This document shows, piece after piece, positions 6,683 to 13,937 of a DNA stretch of 21,656 bases. Below the pieces are notes generated by a model, which was not told the DNA's origin, searched no databases, and saw only the letters and a list, made by a program, of their open reading frames with translations. Source of the DNA: Thermoplasmatota archaeon (GTDB lineage Archaea; Thermoplasmatota; Thermoplasmata; UBA10834). Numbering within the stretch: the stretch's first letter is position 1; the number at the start of each line of letters is the position of its first letter. The position numbers and the translations under genes are program-made. The stretch spans positions 1-21,656 of the forward strand of contig JAUPMC010000087.1 of the NCBI GenBank assembly GCA_030836605.1. Reading direction: 5' to 3'.

Positions 6683-7072
6683 ATGCAACAGGATACACTC
6701 AACGACGCGATGGCCACCATCAAGAACGCGGAGAAGGTCGGGAAGGGCGAGTGCTACATCAGGCCCTCCTCGAAGCTCGTGGGGCGTGTGCTCAAGGTGA
6801 TGCAGCAGCACGGGTACATCAGCCAGTTCGAGCTCGTCTCCGACGGCAGGAGCGGCATGTTCAAGGTCGTCCTGTCAGGCCAGATAAACGACTGCGGGGT
6901 CATCAGGCCCAGGTACTCGGTCAAGAAGTCCGACCTGGAGAGGTACGAGGCGAGGTACCTGCCAGCGCAGGACTTCGGCGTGCTGATACTGACGACCACG
7001 AACGGCGTGCTCAGCCACGCGGAAGCGAAGAAGGACGGCGTGGGGGGCAAGCTCCTAGCCTATGTGTACTGA
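6683..7072 (+). CDS. rps8: Small subunit ribosomal protein S8 (uS8)
   Basis: Encodes 129 residues, the normal archaeal length. The N-terminus MQQDTLNDAMATIKNAEKVGKGEC matches the archaeal DPLADALSTI-type opening. A helix with SSKLVGRVLKVMQQHGYI follows, then the C-terminal domain with RPRYSVKKSDLERYEARYLPAQDFGVLILTT and the expected final TTNGVLSHAEAKKDGVGGKLLAYVY. S8 binds helix 21 of 16S rRNA and is a translational autoregulator of this operon in bacteria. A GAGGTGA motif at about 6670-6676 overlaps the rps14 stop and serves this ATG. Confidence 0.96.
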   Translation: MQQDTLNDAMATIKNAEKVGKGECYIRPSSKLVGRVLKVMQQHGYISQFELVSDGRSGMFKVVLSGQINDCGVIRPRYSVKKSDLERYEARYLPAQDFGVLILTTTNGVLSHAEAKKDGVGGKLLAYVY

Positions 7073-7082
7073 GGTGCCGAGA

Positions 7083-7625
7083 ATGACGACAGAAGGAATT
7101 GTCAAGGACGAGGTCGAGGTGCCGGAGAAGGTCCAGGTCACCTTGGAAGGCCCCGTCGTGAAGGTCAAGGGCCCGAAGGGCGAGGTGTCCAGGAGACTGC
7201 ACGACCCCAGGGTCACCGTGGCCAAGAAGGGCAACAACGTGGTCATCTCGTGCGCCACCCTGAGGGCGAAGGAGAGGGCGCTCGTCGGCACGTACGGCGC
7301 TCACCTGAGGAACATGATCGTGGGCGTGACGCGGGGCTTCGAGTACAAGATGAAGATCGTCTACGCGCACTTCCCGATCAAGGCGTCCGTCAAGGGCGAC
7401 ACGTTCCTGGTCGAGAACTTCCTGGGCGAGAAGAGCCCGAGGAAGACGGACATCATAGGGGCGACCAAGGTCACCATCAAGGGCGACCAGGTGCTCCTGA
7501 CCGGCCCGGACGTGGAGGAGGTCGGCCAGACGGCGGCCAACATCGAGCGCGCCACGAAGATTCGTGGGTTCGACCCGAGGATCTTCCAGGACGGCATATA
7601 CATCACGGAGAAACCTGGGAGGTGA
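7083..7625 (+). CDS. rpl6: Large subunit ribosomal protein L6 (uL6)
   Basis: Encodes 180 residues, as expected. It has the duplicated L6 fold. The first copy holds VEVPEKVQVTLEGPVVKVKGPKGEVSR; the second is around KASVKGDTFLVENFLGEKSPRKTDI. The archaeal C-terminal segment follows (VGQTAANIERATKIRGFDPRIFQDGIYI). L6 lies near the sarcin-ricin loop and the factor-binding site. An upstream in-frame ATG at 7062 lies inside rps8. I chose the ATG at 7083 because GAGGTG at 7072-7077 stands just before it and the product then starts at the family position. Confidence 0.95.
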   Translation: MTTEGIVKDEVEVPEKVQVTLEGPVVKVKGPKGEVSRRLHDPRVTVAKKGNNVVISCATLRAKERALVGTYGAHLRNMIVGVTRGFEYKMKIVYAHFPIKASVKGDTFLVENFLGEKSPRKTDIIGATKVTIKGDQVLLTGPDVEEVGQTAANIERATKIRGFDPRIFQDGIYITEKPGR

Positions 7626-7631
7626 CGTGGC

Positions 7632-8405
7632 ATGGCTGACAAGGACAAGCTCAAGGAGTTCATGGAGCTCAGGGTGTTCAAAGAGGAGTACGTCGCGAAG
7701 CTCGAGGCCATAGGCATCGAGGACGTCGACGACCTGGCCGAGGCGCTGGCGGACGAGGAGCGCGTGAAGGAGATCCACGAGCACCTCAAAGGCGTCGGGC
7801 CGAAGACGATCGAGCACTGGCGCGAGGACCTCGGCGTCGAGCCGGGGGCCGAGGGCGAGGATGAGGAGGAGGCGGAGCCAGAGGAGGAAGAGGAGGCCGC
7901 CCCGAAGACCAAGAAGGTCCGCAAGGCGAAGGCCGAGCCCGAGGAGGAGGCCAAGGACAAGGAGGAGGAGGTCGAGATCGAGGAGGAGGGCGGCTACCAG
8001 GTCAAGCTGAAGCCCAAGCTCTCCAAGGAGACCATCGACGCCCTCAAGAAGAGGGCCGAGGTCGACTCCCGGAGGCCGGAGTTCCTCAGGCAGGAGTGGC
8101 ACACGAGGAAGAGGCTCCAGGGCGCCAAGTGGCGGAGGCCGCGCGGCATGCACTCCAAGATGCGCCAGCACTACGCCTACAGGCGCAACGTCGTCTCGAT
8201 AGGGTACGGCTCGCCCAAGGAAGCGAGGTACCTGCACCCGTCAGGGTTCAAGGAAGTCATGGTCCACAACGTGAAGGACCTCGCGAGGATCAACCCCGAG
8301 ACCGAGGCCGCGAGGGTGGCCCACAAGGTCGGGATGAAGAAGAGGCTCGAGATCGAGGCGAAGGCAGAGGAGCTCAAGATCAGGGTGCTCAACAGGAGCG
8401 GATGA
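7632..8405 (+). CDS. rpl32e: Large subunit ribosomal protein L32e (eL32) with N-terminal helix-hairpin-helix domain
   Basis: Encodes 257 residues, where the L32e core is about 120-130. Residues 1-70 are a helical region with helix-hairpin-helix features (LEAIGIEDVDDLAEAL and LKGVGPKTIEHW). Residues 71-120 are a Glu-rich linker with one basic patch (KTKKVRKAKAE). The conserved L32e domain runs from about residue 136 to the end and includes RRPEFLRQEWHTRKRLQGAKWRRPRGMHSKMR and ATVVSIGYGSP-like residues 187-195. L32e is a 50S protein found in archaea and eukaryotes. Similar N-terminal extensions exist in haloarchaeal and some other euryarchaeal L32e proteins; what the domain binds is not shown by sequence. 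A full GGAGGTGA precedes the ATG and overlaps the rpl6 stop. Confidence 0.94.
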   Translation: MADKDKLKEFMELRVFKEEYVAKLEAIGIEDVDDLAEALADEERVKEIHEHLKGVGPKTIEHWREDLGVEPGAEGEDEEEAEPEEEEEAAPKTKKVRKAKAEPEEEAKDKEEEVEIEEEGGYQVKLKPKLSKETIDALKKRAEVDSRRPEFLRQEWHTRKRLQGAKWRRPRGMHSKMRQHYAYRRNVVSIGYGSPKEARYLHPSGFKEVMVHNVKDLARINPETEAARVAHKVGMKKRLEIEAKAEELKIRVLNRSG

Positions 8406-8407
8406 TC

Positions 8408-8857
8408 ATGGATCTCAAGTACCAGAAGAGGGTCGCGGCGGAGCTGCTCAAGTGCGGCGAGACCAGGGTCTGGATAGACCCGAACAAGGCCGAGGACGTC
8501 GCCGACGCGATCACGAGGGCCGATGTCCGGACGCTCATAGCGTCGGGGACCATCGCGGCCCACCAGAAGACGGGCGTCTCGAGGGGCCGGGCGAACTACC
8601 GCAAGGCCCAGAGGGCCAAGGGGCGCAGGCGCGGCCAGGGCTCGAGGAAGGGCAAGAAGCACGCGAGGAAGCCCTCCAAGGAGACCTGGATGCAGGCCAT
8701 AAGGCCGATCAGGAGGCGCCTGAAGGAGCTCAGGGAAGAAGGAAAGATCGACACGGGGACCTACAGGAAGTACTACATGCAGGCGAAGGGCGGCGTGTTC
8801 AAGAACAAGTCGCACCTCGACTCGCACCTCAGGTCCGAAGGCGTGATCAAGGAGTGA
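8408..8857 (+). CDS. rpl19e: Large subunit ribosomal protein L19e (eL19)
   Basis: Encodes 149 residues, the standard archaeal length. The opening MDLKYQKRVAAELLKCGETRVWIDP is diagnostic of L19e. A very basic middle follows (RRRGQGSRKGKKHARKPSKETWMQAIRPIRRRL), then the C-terminal YRKYYMQAKGGVFKNKSHLDSHL. L19e is an archaeal/eukaryotic 50S protein near the tunnel exit that can bridge to the 30S. The ATG at 8402 is in frame and overlaps the rpl32e stop. However, GGAG at 8395-8398 is better spaced for the ATG at 8408, which also gives the conserved M-D-L-K start. Confidence 0.95.
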   Translation: MDLKYQKRVAAELLKCGETRVWIDPNKAEDVADAITRADVRTLIASGTIAAHQKTGVSRGRANYRKAQRAKGRRRGQGSRKGKKHARKPSKETWMQAIRPIRRRLKELREEGKIDTGTYRKYYMQAKGGVFKNKSHLDSHLRSEGVIKE

Positions 8858-8862
8858 TGATG

Positions 8863-9366
8863 ATGGCCACAGGACCAAGATACAAGGTACCGTTCAGGAG
8901 GAGGCGCGAGGGGCGCACGGACTACAGGCACAGGGCCGCCCTGCTCAGGAGCGGCATGCCGAGGGCCGTCGTGAGGAAGTCCAACAAGGGCATGACGGTG
9001 CAGTTCGTCGAGTACAGGGACGGCGCGGACTTCGTCGTCGCGTCCGCGGTCTCGAAGGAGCTCACGAAGCTCGGCTGGAAGCTGTCTGGCAAGAACACCC
9101 CGGGGGCGTACCTCACGGGGCTGCTCGCGGGCACGAGAGCCAAGGAGAAGGGCATCGAGGAGGCCGTGCTGGACATCGGCCTCAGGGAGCCGACCAAGGG
9201 CAGCCTGATGTTCGCCGCCCTGAAGGGGCTGCTGGACGCGGGCGTCGTGATACCGCACGGCGACAAAATGCTGCCAGCGGACGACCGGGTCGCGGGGAAG
9301 CACCTGCGCGAGGGGACGGCCGCGGCGTTCGAGGACGTCAAGAAGAAGATCGGAGGTGGTGAGTGA
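8863..9366 (+). CDS. rpl18: Large subunit ribosomal protein L18 (uL18)
   Basis: Encodes 167 residues of archaeal-type L18. Conserved parts are YKVPFRRRREGRTDYRHRAALL, the VASAVSKELTKLGWKLSGKNTPGAYLTGLL stretch and EEAVLDIGLREPTKGSLMFAALKGLLDAGVVIPHGDKMLPADDR. L18 binds 5S rRNA together with L5. Three consecutive in-frame ATG codons stand at 8857, 8860 and 8863. GGAG at 8851-8854 is best spaced for the last one, so I chose 8863; the true start could be three or six bases earlier. The stop overlaps the rps5 start (TGATG). Confidence 0.94.
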   Translation: MATGPRYKVPFRRRREGRTDYRHRAALLRSGMPRAVVRKSNKGMTVQFVEYRDGADFVVASAVSKELTKLGWKLSGKNTPGAYLTGLLAGTRAKEKGIEEAVLDIGLREPTKGSLMFAALKGLLDAGVVIPHGDKMLPADDRVAGKHLREGTAAAFEDVKKKIGGGE

Positions 9367-10088
9367 TGGTCGACTGGACCCCCAGGACGAGGCTGGGAAG
9401 GCTCGTCGTGGAGGGAGAGATTACTACCATGAGCGACGCGCTCAGGACCAGGCTGCCGCTGAGGGAGCCCGAGATAGTGGACATACTGCTCCCCGAGCTC
9501 GCGGACGAGGTGCTGGACGTGAACATGGTGCAGAGGATGACCGACTCCGGCAGGAGGGTCAGGTTCGCGATCACCGTCGTCGTGGGCAACCTGGACGGGT
9601 TCGTGGGCCTCGGCAGGTTCAAGGGGAAGGAGGTCGGGCCCGCCATACGGGCCGCGATCGACGTCGCCAAGCTGAACATGATCGAGGTCAAGAGGGGCTG
9701 CGGCTCGTGGGAGTGCGGGTGCGGCACGCCGCACTCGCTGCCGTTCGAAGTCGTCGGCCGCGCTGGCTCCGTCGTGGTCACGGTCAAGCCGGCCCCGAGG
9801 GGCACCGGCCTCGCCGTGGGCAAGATCGCCAAGAGCGTCATCAAGATGGCCGGCGTCGACGACGCGTGGGGCTTCACGAAGGGGCACACGAAGACGACCA
9901 TCAACTACTCCATCGCGGCGTTCGAGGCTCTCAGGACCTCGTCGCAGGTCAGGGTCACGAACGAGCAGAAGGAGAGGCTGAACATCGTCTCAGGCCCGAC
10001 GAAGATACAGATCGCGCCCTCGCCATACGTGGTCGAGGAGAAGGCCGAGGACGAGCAACCCCCGGCGGAGCAGAAGGAGGGGAGCTAG
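9366..10088 (+). CDS. rps5: Small subunit ribosomal protein S5 (uS5)
   Basis: Encodes 240 residues, slightly longer than the 200-220 of many archaeal S5 proteins. The N-terminus W-TPRTRLGRLV is archaeal. The double-stranded-RNA-binding-like domain includes VVVGNLDGFVGLGRFKGKEV-PAIR. The second domain has KRGCGSWECGCGTPHSLPF, the GSVVVTVKPAPRGTGL segment and DDAWGFTKGHTKTTINY. S5 lies at the mRNA entry of the 30S and affects fidelity. Residues 225-240 form a short Glu/Ala/Pro tail. The ATG shares a base with the rpl18 stop, and GGAGGTGGTG at about 9352-9361 is its Shine-Dalgarno site; an in-frame GTG at 9363 is less well placed. Confidence 0.96.
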   Translation: MVDWTPRTRLGRLVVEGEITTMSDALRTRLPLREPEIVDILLPELADEVLDVNMVQRMTDSGRRVRFAITVVVGNLDGFVGLGRFKGKEVGPAIRAAIDVAKLNMIEVKRGCGSWECGCGTPHSLPFEVVGRAGSVVVTVKPAPRGTGLAVGKIAKSVIKMAGVDDAWGFTKGHTKTTINYSIAAFEALRTSSQVRVTNEQKERLNIVSGPTKIQIAPSPYVVEEKAEDEQPPAEQKEGS

Positions 10089-10577
10089 ATGCCAGCGGTA
10101 GCAGTCGTCAGGGTCAGGGGACACGCAAGGGTCAGGCACGACGCCGTCGAGACGATGGAGATGCTCAGGCTCAACAGGCCGAACCACTGCGTGATACTGC
10201 CTCAGAACGCGACGACCAAGGGCATGCTCCAGGTGGTCAAGGACTACGTCACCTGGGGAGAGGTCGGGCACGAGACGGTCGCGCGCATGCTGTTCCACAG
10301 GGGAGAGATAACGGGCGGGGGCAAGCTCACGGACGCGTACGTCAAGGAGAACTCTGGCCACCAATCGATACTCTCACTCGCCAAGGCCGTCGACAAGGGC
10401 GAGGCGAAGCTGACGGACGTCAAGGGGCTGAAGCCAGTCCTCAGGCTCGCGCCGCCGAGGGGCGGCTACAGGGGCGCCAAGATATCCTTCACGGACGGCG
10501 GGGCGCTCGGATACCGGGGCGCGGAGATCGACAAGCTCGTCGACCGCATGCTCCCGAAACCGAAGGGGGCGAAGTAG
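10089..10577 (+). CDS. rpl30: Large subunit ribosomal protein L30 (uL30)
   Basis: Encodes 162 residues, the long archaeal form. The N-terminal ferredoxin-like L30 domain starts at AVVRVRGHARVRHDAVETMEMLRLNRPNHCVIL, with TTKGMLQVVKDYVTWGEV. The archaeal C-terminal part includes SILSLAKAVDKGEAKLTDVKGLKPVLRLAPPRGGYRG. L30 is a 23S rRNA-binding protein. The ATG directly follows the rps5 TAG, with GGAGGGGAG just upstream. The same abutting pattern (TAGATG) recurs at the next junction. Confidence 0.95.
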   Translation: MPAVAVVRVRGHARVRHDAVETMEMLRLNRPNHCVILPQNATTKGMLQVVKDYVTWGEVGHETVARMLFHRGEITGGGKLTDAYVKENSGHQSILSLAKAVDKGEAKLTDVKGLKPVLRLAPPRGGYRGAKISFTDGGALGYRGAEIDKLVDRMLPKPKGAK

Positions 10578-11021
10578 ATGGTCAGCAGGACTAGCAAGTT
10601 CAGGGGCAGCAGGACCCACGGCCGCGGCAAGAAGGCCGGGAGGGGCGCTGGCTTGAGGGGAGGCCGCGGGAACGCGGGACTCCACAAGCACAAGTGGATA
10701 AGCACGGTTAAGTACATGCCGGACCATTTCGGCCACTACGGGTTCAAGAGACCTCAATCCGTGGTCGTCAGCAAGGTCACGATGAACCTCTCGGAGGTCG
10801 AGGAGTCGCTCCCCGCGCTCGAGCGGGCTGGCTTCGCGACCAAGAAGGGCGGCAAGTGGTCCGTGGACCTGGCGAGGATGGGCGTCGACAAGTTGCTCGG
10901 GTCGGGCAGGATCGGGACGCCGGTCGCGGTCAAGGTCGCGGAAGCCTCGGCGAAGGCCAAGGAGAAGCTCAAGGCCGCCGGCGGGGAACTGATCGGGGAC
11001 GAGGGAGCCTCGGAGGCGTAG
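10578..11021 (+). CDS. rpl15: Large subunit ribosomal protein L15 (uL15)
   Basis: Encodes 147 residues, normal for archaeal L15. The Gly/Arg-rich N-terminus (SKFRGSRTHGRGKKAGRGAGLRGGRGNAGLHKHKW) penetrates 23S rRNA in known structures. The globular C-terminal half (LLGSGRIGTPVAVKVAEASAKAKEKLKAAGGELI) is the conserved part. L15 is a late-assembling 50S protein. It abuts rpl30 with no spacer. After its stop comes the longest gap of this gene run (65 bases) before secY. Confidence 0.95.
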   Translation: MVSRTSKFRGSRTHGRGKKAGRGAGLRGGRGNAGLHKHKWISTVKYMPDHFGHYGFKRPQSVVVSKVTMNLSEVEESLPALERAGFATKKGGKWSVDLARMGVDKLLGSGRIGTPVAVKVAEASAKAKEKLKAAGGELIGDEGASEA

Positions 11022-11035
11022 CCGCGTGGCGCGGC
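11021..11035 (+). other. Small GC hairpin between rpl15 and secY
   Basis: A perfect 6-bp stem with a 3-base loop (GCCGCG-TGG-CGCGGC) starts on the last base of the rpl15 stop codon. No T-run follows, so it is not a typical archaeal terminator. It could slow RNA decay or separate the ribosomal and secY segments of the transcript. The rest of the 65-base gap holds only the secY Shine-Dalgarno GGAAGG (11075-11080); I see no clear TATA box. Confidence 0.35.
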
Positions 11036-11086
11036 GCACGCAGTCCGGGCAGACAGTGAGACCAGGACCTACAAGGAAGGGTGCTG

Positions 11087-12661
11087 ATGGCTGAGGGGAA
11101 AGAACAGAAGAGCATGCTCTACAAGCTCAAGCCAGTGACCGACCGGCTTCCGGCAGTCACGAGGCCTGAGGGGCACGTCCATTTCCGGACGAAGATGACC
11201 TGGGTCATCCTCATACTCGTGCTCTACTTCGCGATGACCAACGTCGTGATATACGGCTTGGATGTCGAACAGAGGGTCGACCTGTTCGCCCAGTACAGGG
11301 CTATCCTGGCGGGCGCTCAGTTCTCGCTCATGCACCTCGGCATCGGACCCATCGTCACTGGGTCCATCATCATGCAGCTCTTCACCGGCGCCAAGATCAT
11401 CAAGCTCAACCTCAAGAACGACGAGGACAAGGCGATATACCAGGGCACCCAGAAGCTCCTCGTCATCATCATGATAGTCGTGGAGTCGGTGCCGCAGGTG
11501 TACGGCTTCATGGAGCCGTCCTCGAAGTTCTCGGACGGCATGAGCTCCCTGTTCGGAGGGGACGGGGAGGCCATAGCGAGGACGCTCATAGTCGTGCAGC
11601 TCGTCGCGGGGTCGTACCTGGTGTTCCTCATGGACGAGGTCGTCTCCAAGTGGGGCATAGGCAGCGGCATATCGCTGTTCATCGCGGCGGGCGTCGCCCA
11701 GCAGATATTCACGGGCACGCTGAACTGGCATCCTTCGGACCCCACGGCCGCGTTGAGCACGGACAACCCGCCCGCGGGCACGATCCCGAAGACCATCTAC
11801 ATATTCCACCACATGTCGGCGTCCGAGCTGGCCGGCGACGGCTACGAGACGATATTCCTAGCGCAGCCGAACCCCATGGTCGCGCTCATAGGGACGATCG
11901 TGATATTCCTGTTCGTCGCGTACACGGAGTCGAGCAGGATCGAGCTGCCCTTGGCCCACGGCGGGGCGAGGGGCGCGAGGGGCAGGTACCCCATCAAGCT
12001 CATCTACGCGTCCAACATCCCGGTCATACTGATGGCCGCGCTGCTGGCCAACGTGAGCATGTTCTCGATGCTCTTCTGGAGCCACGAGACATTCATGAAC
12101 GTCCCGCTGCTGGGCGGGAACTGGATGCTAGGGTACTACGAGTCAGGGTCCACGACCCCGGCCGGAGGCCTGGCGTACTACCTGTCGACTGTGAACGGGT
12201 TCGGTGATTGGCTGCTGCCGCTCCTGAGCGACCAGTACCTCACTGCCACGGGGCTCGACAAAACCAGGCTGCAGATCAGCATACACGTCGTCGCCTACGT
12301 CACTGTCATGGTACTGGGGTCCATCCTGTTCGCCAAGTTCTGGATAGAGACCACCAACATGGGCCCGGAGGCGGTCGCGTCCCAGATAGAGTCGAGCGGG
12401 ATGCAGATACCCGGCTTCAGGAGGGACCCGAGGGTGCTCAAGAGGGTGCTCGAGCGGTACATCCCCGTCGTCACGGTCATATCCGGGGCCACGGTGGGGG
12501 CGCTCGCGGCGGGCGCCGACCTCATCGGCACTGTGGGCAACGCGTCCGGCACTGGCGTGCTGCTGGCCGTGGGCATCATGATCAACCTGTACGACGCGAT
12601 CGGGCGTGAGCAGATGATGGAGATGCACCCTGTGCTCAGGGGCTTCTTCGGCGGGGAGTAG
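11087..12661 (+). CDS. secY: Protein translocase subunit SecY (Sec61 alpha homologue)
   Basis: Encodes 524 residues, clearly longer than many archaeal SecY proteins (about 430-490). SecY forms the membrane pore for protein export and membrane insertion. About ten membrane helices are visible: roughly 35-56, 78-100, 120-140, 165-183, 188-208, 263-281, 305-330, 398-420, 457-477 and 487-505. The amphipathic segment FRTKMTWVILILVLYF opens helix 1. The cytosolic loop HGGARGARGRYPIKLIYASNIPVIL is diagnostic. The loop before helix 9 contains MQIPGFRRDPRVLKRVLERYI, and GTGVLLAVGIMINLYDAI is in the last helix. The extra length sits in two predicted external loops (about 209-262 and 331-397). ATG 11087 has GGAAGG upstream; GTG 11081 is an alternative two codons earlier. 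SecE and SecG are not in the window. Confidence 0.96.
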   Translation: MAEGKEQKSMLYKLKPVTDRLPAVTRPEGHVHFRTKMTWVILILVLYFAMTNVVIYGLDVEQRVDLFAQYRAILAGAQFSLMHLGIGPIVTGSIIMQLFTGAKIIKLNLKNDEDKAIYQGTQKLLVIIMIVVESVPQVYGFMEPSSKFSDGMSSLFGGDGEAIARTLIVVQLVAGSYLVFLMDEVVSKWGIGSGISLFIAAGVAQQIFTGTLNWHPSDPTAALSTDNPPAGTIPKTIYIFHHMSASELAGDGYETIFLAQPNPMVALIGTIVIFLFVAYTESSRIELPLAHGGARGARGRYPIKLIYASNIPVILMAALLANVSMFSMLFWSHETFMNVPLLGGNWMLGYYESGSTTPAGGLAYYLSTVNGFGDWLLPLLSDQYLTATGLDKTRLQISIHVVAYVTVMVLGSILFAKFWIETTNMGPEAVASQIESSGMQIPGFRRDPRVLKRVLERYIPVVTVISGATVGALAAGADLIGTVGNASGTGVLLAVGIMINLYDAIGREQMMEMHPVLRGFFGGE

Positions 12662-12664
12662 GCG

Positions 12665-13366
12665 ATGGCCACCCCGGGACCGGCCGGAGGCAGGGGCGCG
12701 GGCGCGCCGAAGGCGGACATCGGCGGCCAGCTCATGCTCATGTTCGGCCTGCTGATAGCGATGTTCGTCCTGTTCAACCAGGACATCAGGCAGGCCCTGG
12801 GCACATACGTGGGCTACGGGCTCGAGCCGGTCGTGGGCTTCGGCGGAGACATGCCCATGGTCACCCTGCTCCTCACCGGCCTGGTCATGAGCTTCTTCAG
12901 CATCACGGTCAGGCACTTCTTCATAGACTGGGTCGGCCAGGCCAGGAACCAGAGGGCGTTCGCGGCCTTCAACAAGGAGATGAAGGAGGCCAGGACCGGC
13001 AACAACACCTACAAGCTCAAGAAGCTCCAGGAGCTCCAGCCGGAGATGATGGCGAAGAACATGAAGTCGACGCAGTCGCAGTTCAAGATCATGCCCATCA
13101 CCATGATCGTCATCATCCCGATATTCGCGTGGCTGGCGAACTTCGTGTACATCGGCCTCGGGTCCACCGTGTTCTCGGTGCCCTGGGAGCTCAACGCGGA
13201 CATGGAGAACTCGAACCTGCTGCCCAACTGGGTCCTCCTGTACTCGCTCATGACGCTGCCGTTCGGACAGGTCCTCCAGAGGAGCCTGAAGATATTCACA
13301 TTCTCGAGGAAGCTCAAGGCCCTCGACTCGGGCGAAGGGGTTAAGGCCGAGGAGAAGGCTCCTTGA
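12665..13366 (+). CDS. DUF106 / EMC3-TMCO1-like membrane protein (Oxa1/YidC superfamily)
   Basis: Encodes 233 residues. Membrane segments lie near 21-37, 65-86, 143-165 and 187-203. A charged, probably cytosolic coiled hairpin (about 88-140, with NQRAFAAFNKEMKEAR and KLKKLQELQPEMMAKN) separates the second and third. This matches archaeal DUF106 proteins, which are relatives of YidC/Oxa1, Get1, EMC3 and TMCO1 and are thought to insert membrane proteins. Position directly after secY (three bases between genes) is conserved in archaea and supports joint work with the translocon. The N-terminal 20 residues are a Gly/Pro/Ala-rich tail, and the C-terminal 20 are charged. The insertase role is known from the superfamily, not proven by this sequence alone. 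Confidence 0.88.
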   Translation: MATPGPAGGRGAGAPKADIGGQLMLMFGLLIAMFVLFNQDIRQALGTYVGYGLEPVVGFGGDMPMVTLLLTGLVMSFFSITVRHFFIDWVGQARNQRAFAAFNKEMKEARTGNNTYKLKKLQELQPEMMAKNMKSTQSQFKIMPITMIVIIPIFAWLANFVYIGLGSTVFSVPWELNADMENSNLLPNWVLLYSLMTLPFGQVLQRSLKIFTFSRKLKALDSGEGVKAEEKAP

Positions 13367-13382
13367 TTGGGAAGGTCCCGAC

Positions 13383-13937
13383 ATGAGGATCGCGGTCTCA
13401 GGCCCTCCAGGAAGCGGCAAGACCACCGTCTCCGCGCTCGTCGCGCAGACGCTCGGTTACGAGCTTGTGCTCGTCGGCCAGGTGTTCAGGCAGATGGCGG
13501 GGGAGAGGGGCGTCGCGCTCGACATGTTCGGCACCATGGCCGAGGAGGACGAGACCATCGACAAGGAGCTGGACGCGCGGACCGTGGCCATCGCCGAGTC
13601 GAAGGAGGACCTGGTCCTCGAGGGGAGGCTCACGGCCGCCCTGCTGAAGAAGAAGGGGATACCGTCCCTGGCCGTGTACGTAGACGCGCCCGAACAGGTC
13701 CGCGCCGAGAGGATAGCCAAGCGCGAGGGCGGGGACGTGGCCAAGGTGCTCAGGGACATGAGGGTGAGGGAGCGCTCGGAGAGGAAGAGGTACAAGGCGT
13801 ACTACGGGATCGACCCCTCGGACTGCACCGCTTACGACCTCTGGCTCGACTCGGGGAGCATGGCCCCGGACGAGCTGGCGGACATCATAGTCAAGGAGGC
13901 TCGGAGGAAGCATGACGAAGACGCTGGTCAAAGCTAA
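13383..13937 (+). CDS. cmk: Cytidylate (CMP) kinase, archaeal type
   Basis: Encodes 184 residues, as in archaeal Cmk. The start MRIAVSGPPGSGKTTVSALVAQTLG holds the Walker A loop at residues 7-14. Archaeal Cmk traits follow: VGQVFRQMAGERGVAL, then LEGRL near residues 79-83, a V-VDAPEQVRAERIAKREGGD lid-like segment, RVRERSERKRYKAYYGID and DLWLDSG. The enzyme phosphorylates CMP (and dCMP) to the diphosphate with ATP. Its site between the DUF106 gene and cbf5 fits the archaeal order. GGGAAGGT lies before the ATG. The last 26 bases overlap cbf5 in another frame. Adenylate kinase is less likely, because the archaeal Cmk segments are present and the position fits. Confidence 0.9.
   Translation: MRIAVSGPPGSGKTTVSALVAQTLGYELVLVGQVFRQMAGERGVALDMFGTMAEEDETIDKELDARTVAIAESKEDLVLEGRLTAALLKKKGIPSLAVYVDAPEQVRAERIAKREGGDVAKVLRDMRVRERSERKRYKAYYGIDPSDCTAYDLWLDSGSMAPDELADIIVKEARRKHDEDAGQS

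Noticed and set aside
7011..8237. Minus-strand open frame of 408 codons opposite rpl6 and rpl32e
   Set aside because: Leu/Arg/Asp-rich shadow of Lys/Glu-rich coding sequence; no start signal or motif.
9356..10594. Plus-strand frame of 412 codons overlapping rps5 and rpl30
   Set aside because: Arg/Gly/Asp-rich shadow in the wrong frame; the S5 and L30 frames are unmistakable.
12143..13426. Minus-strand frame of 427 codons opposite secY and the DUF106 gene
   Set aside because: His/Arg/Asp-rich antisense shadow with no membrane segments or family features.
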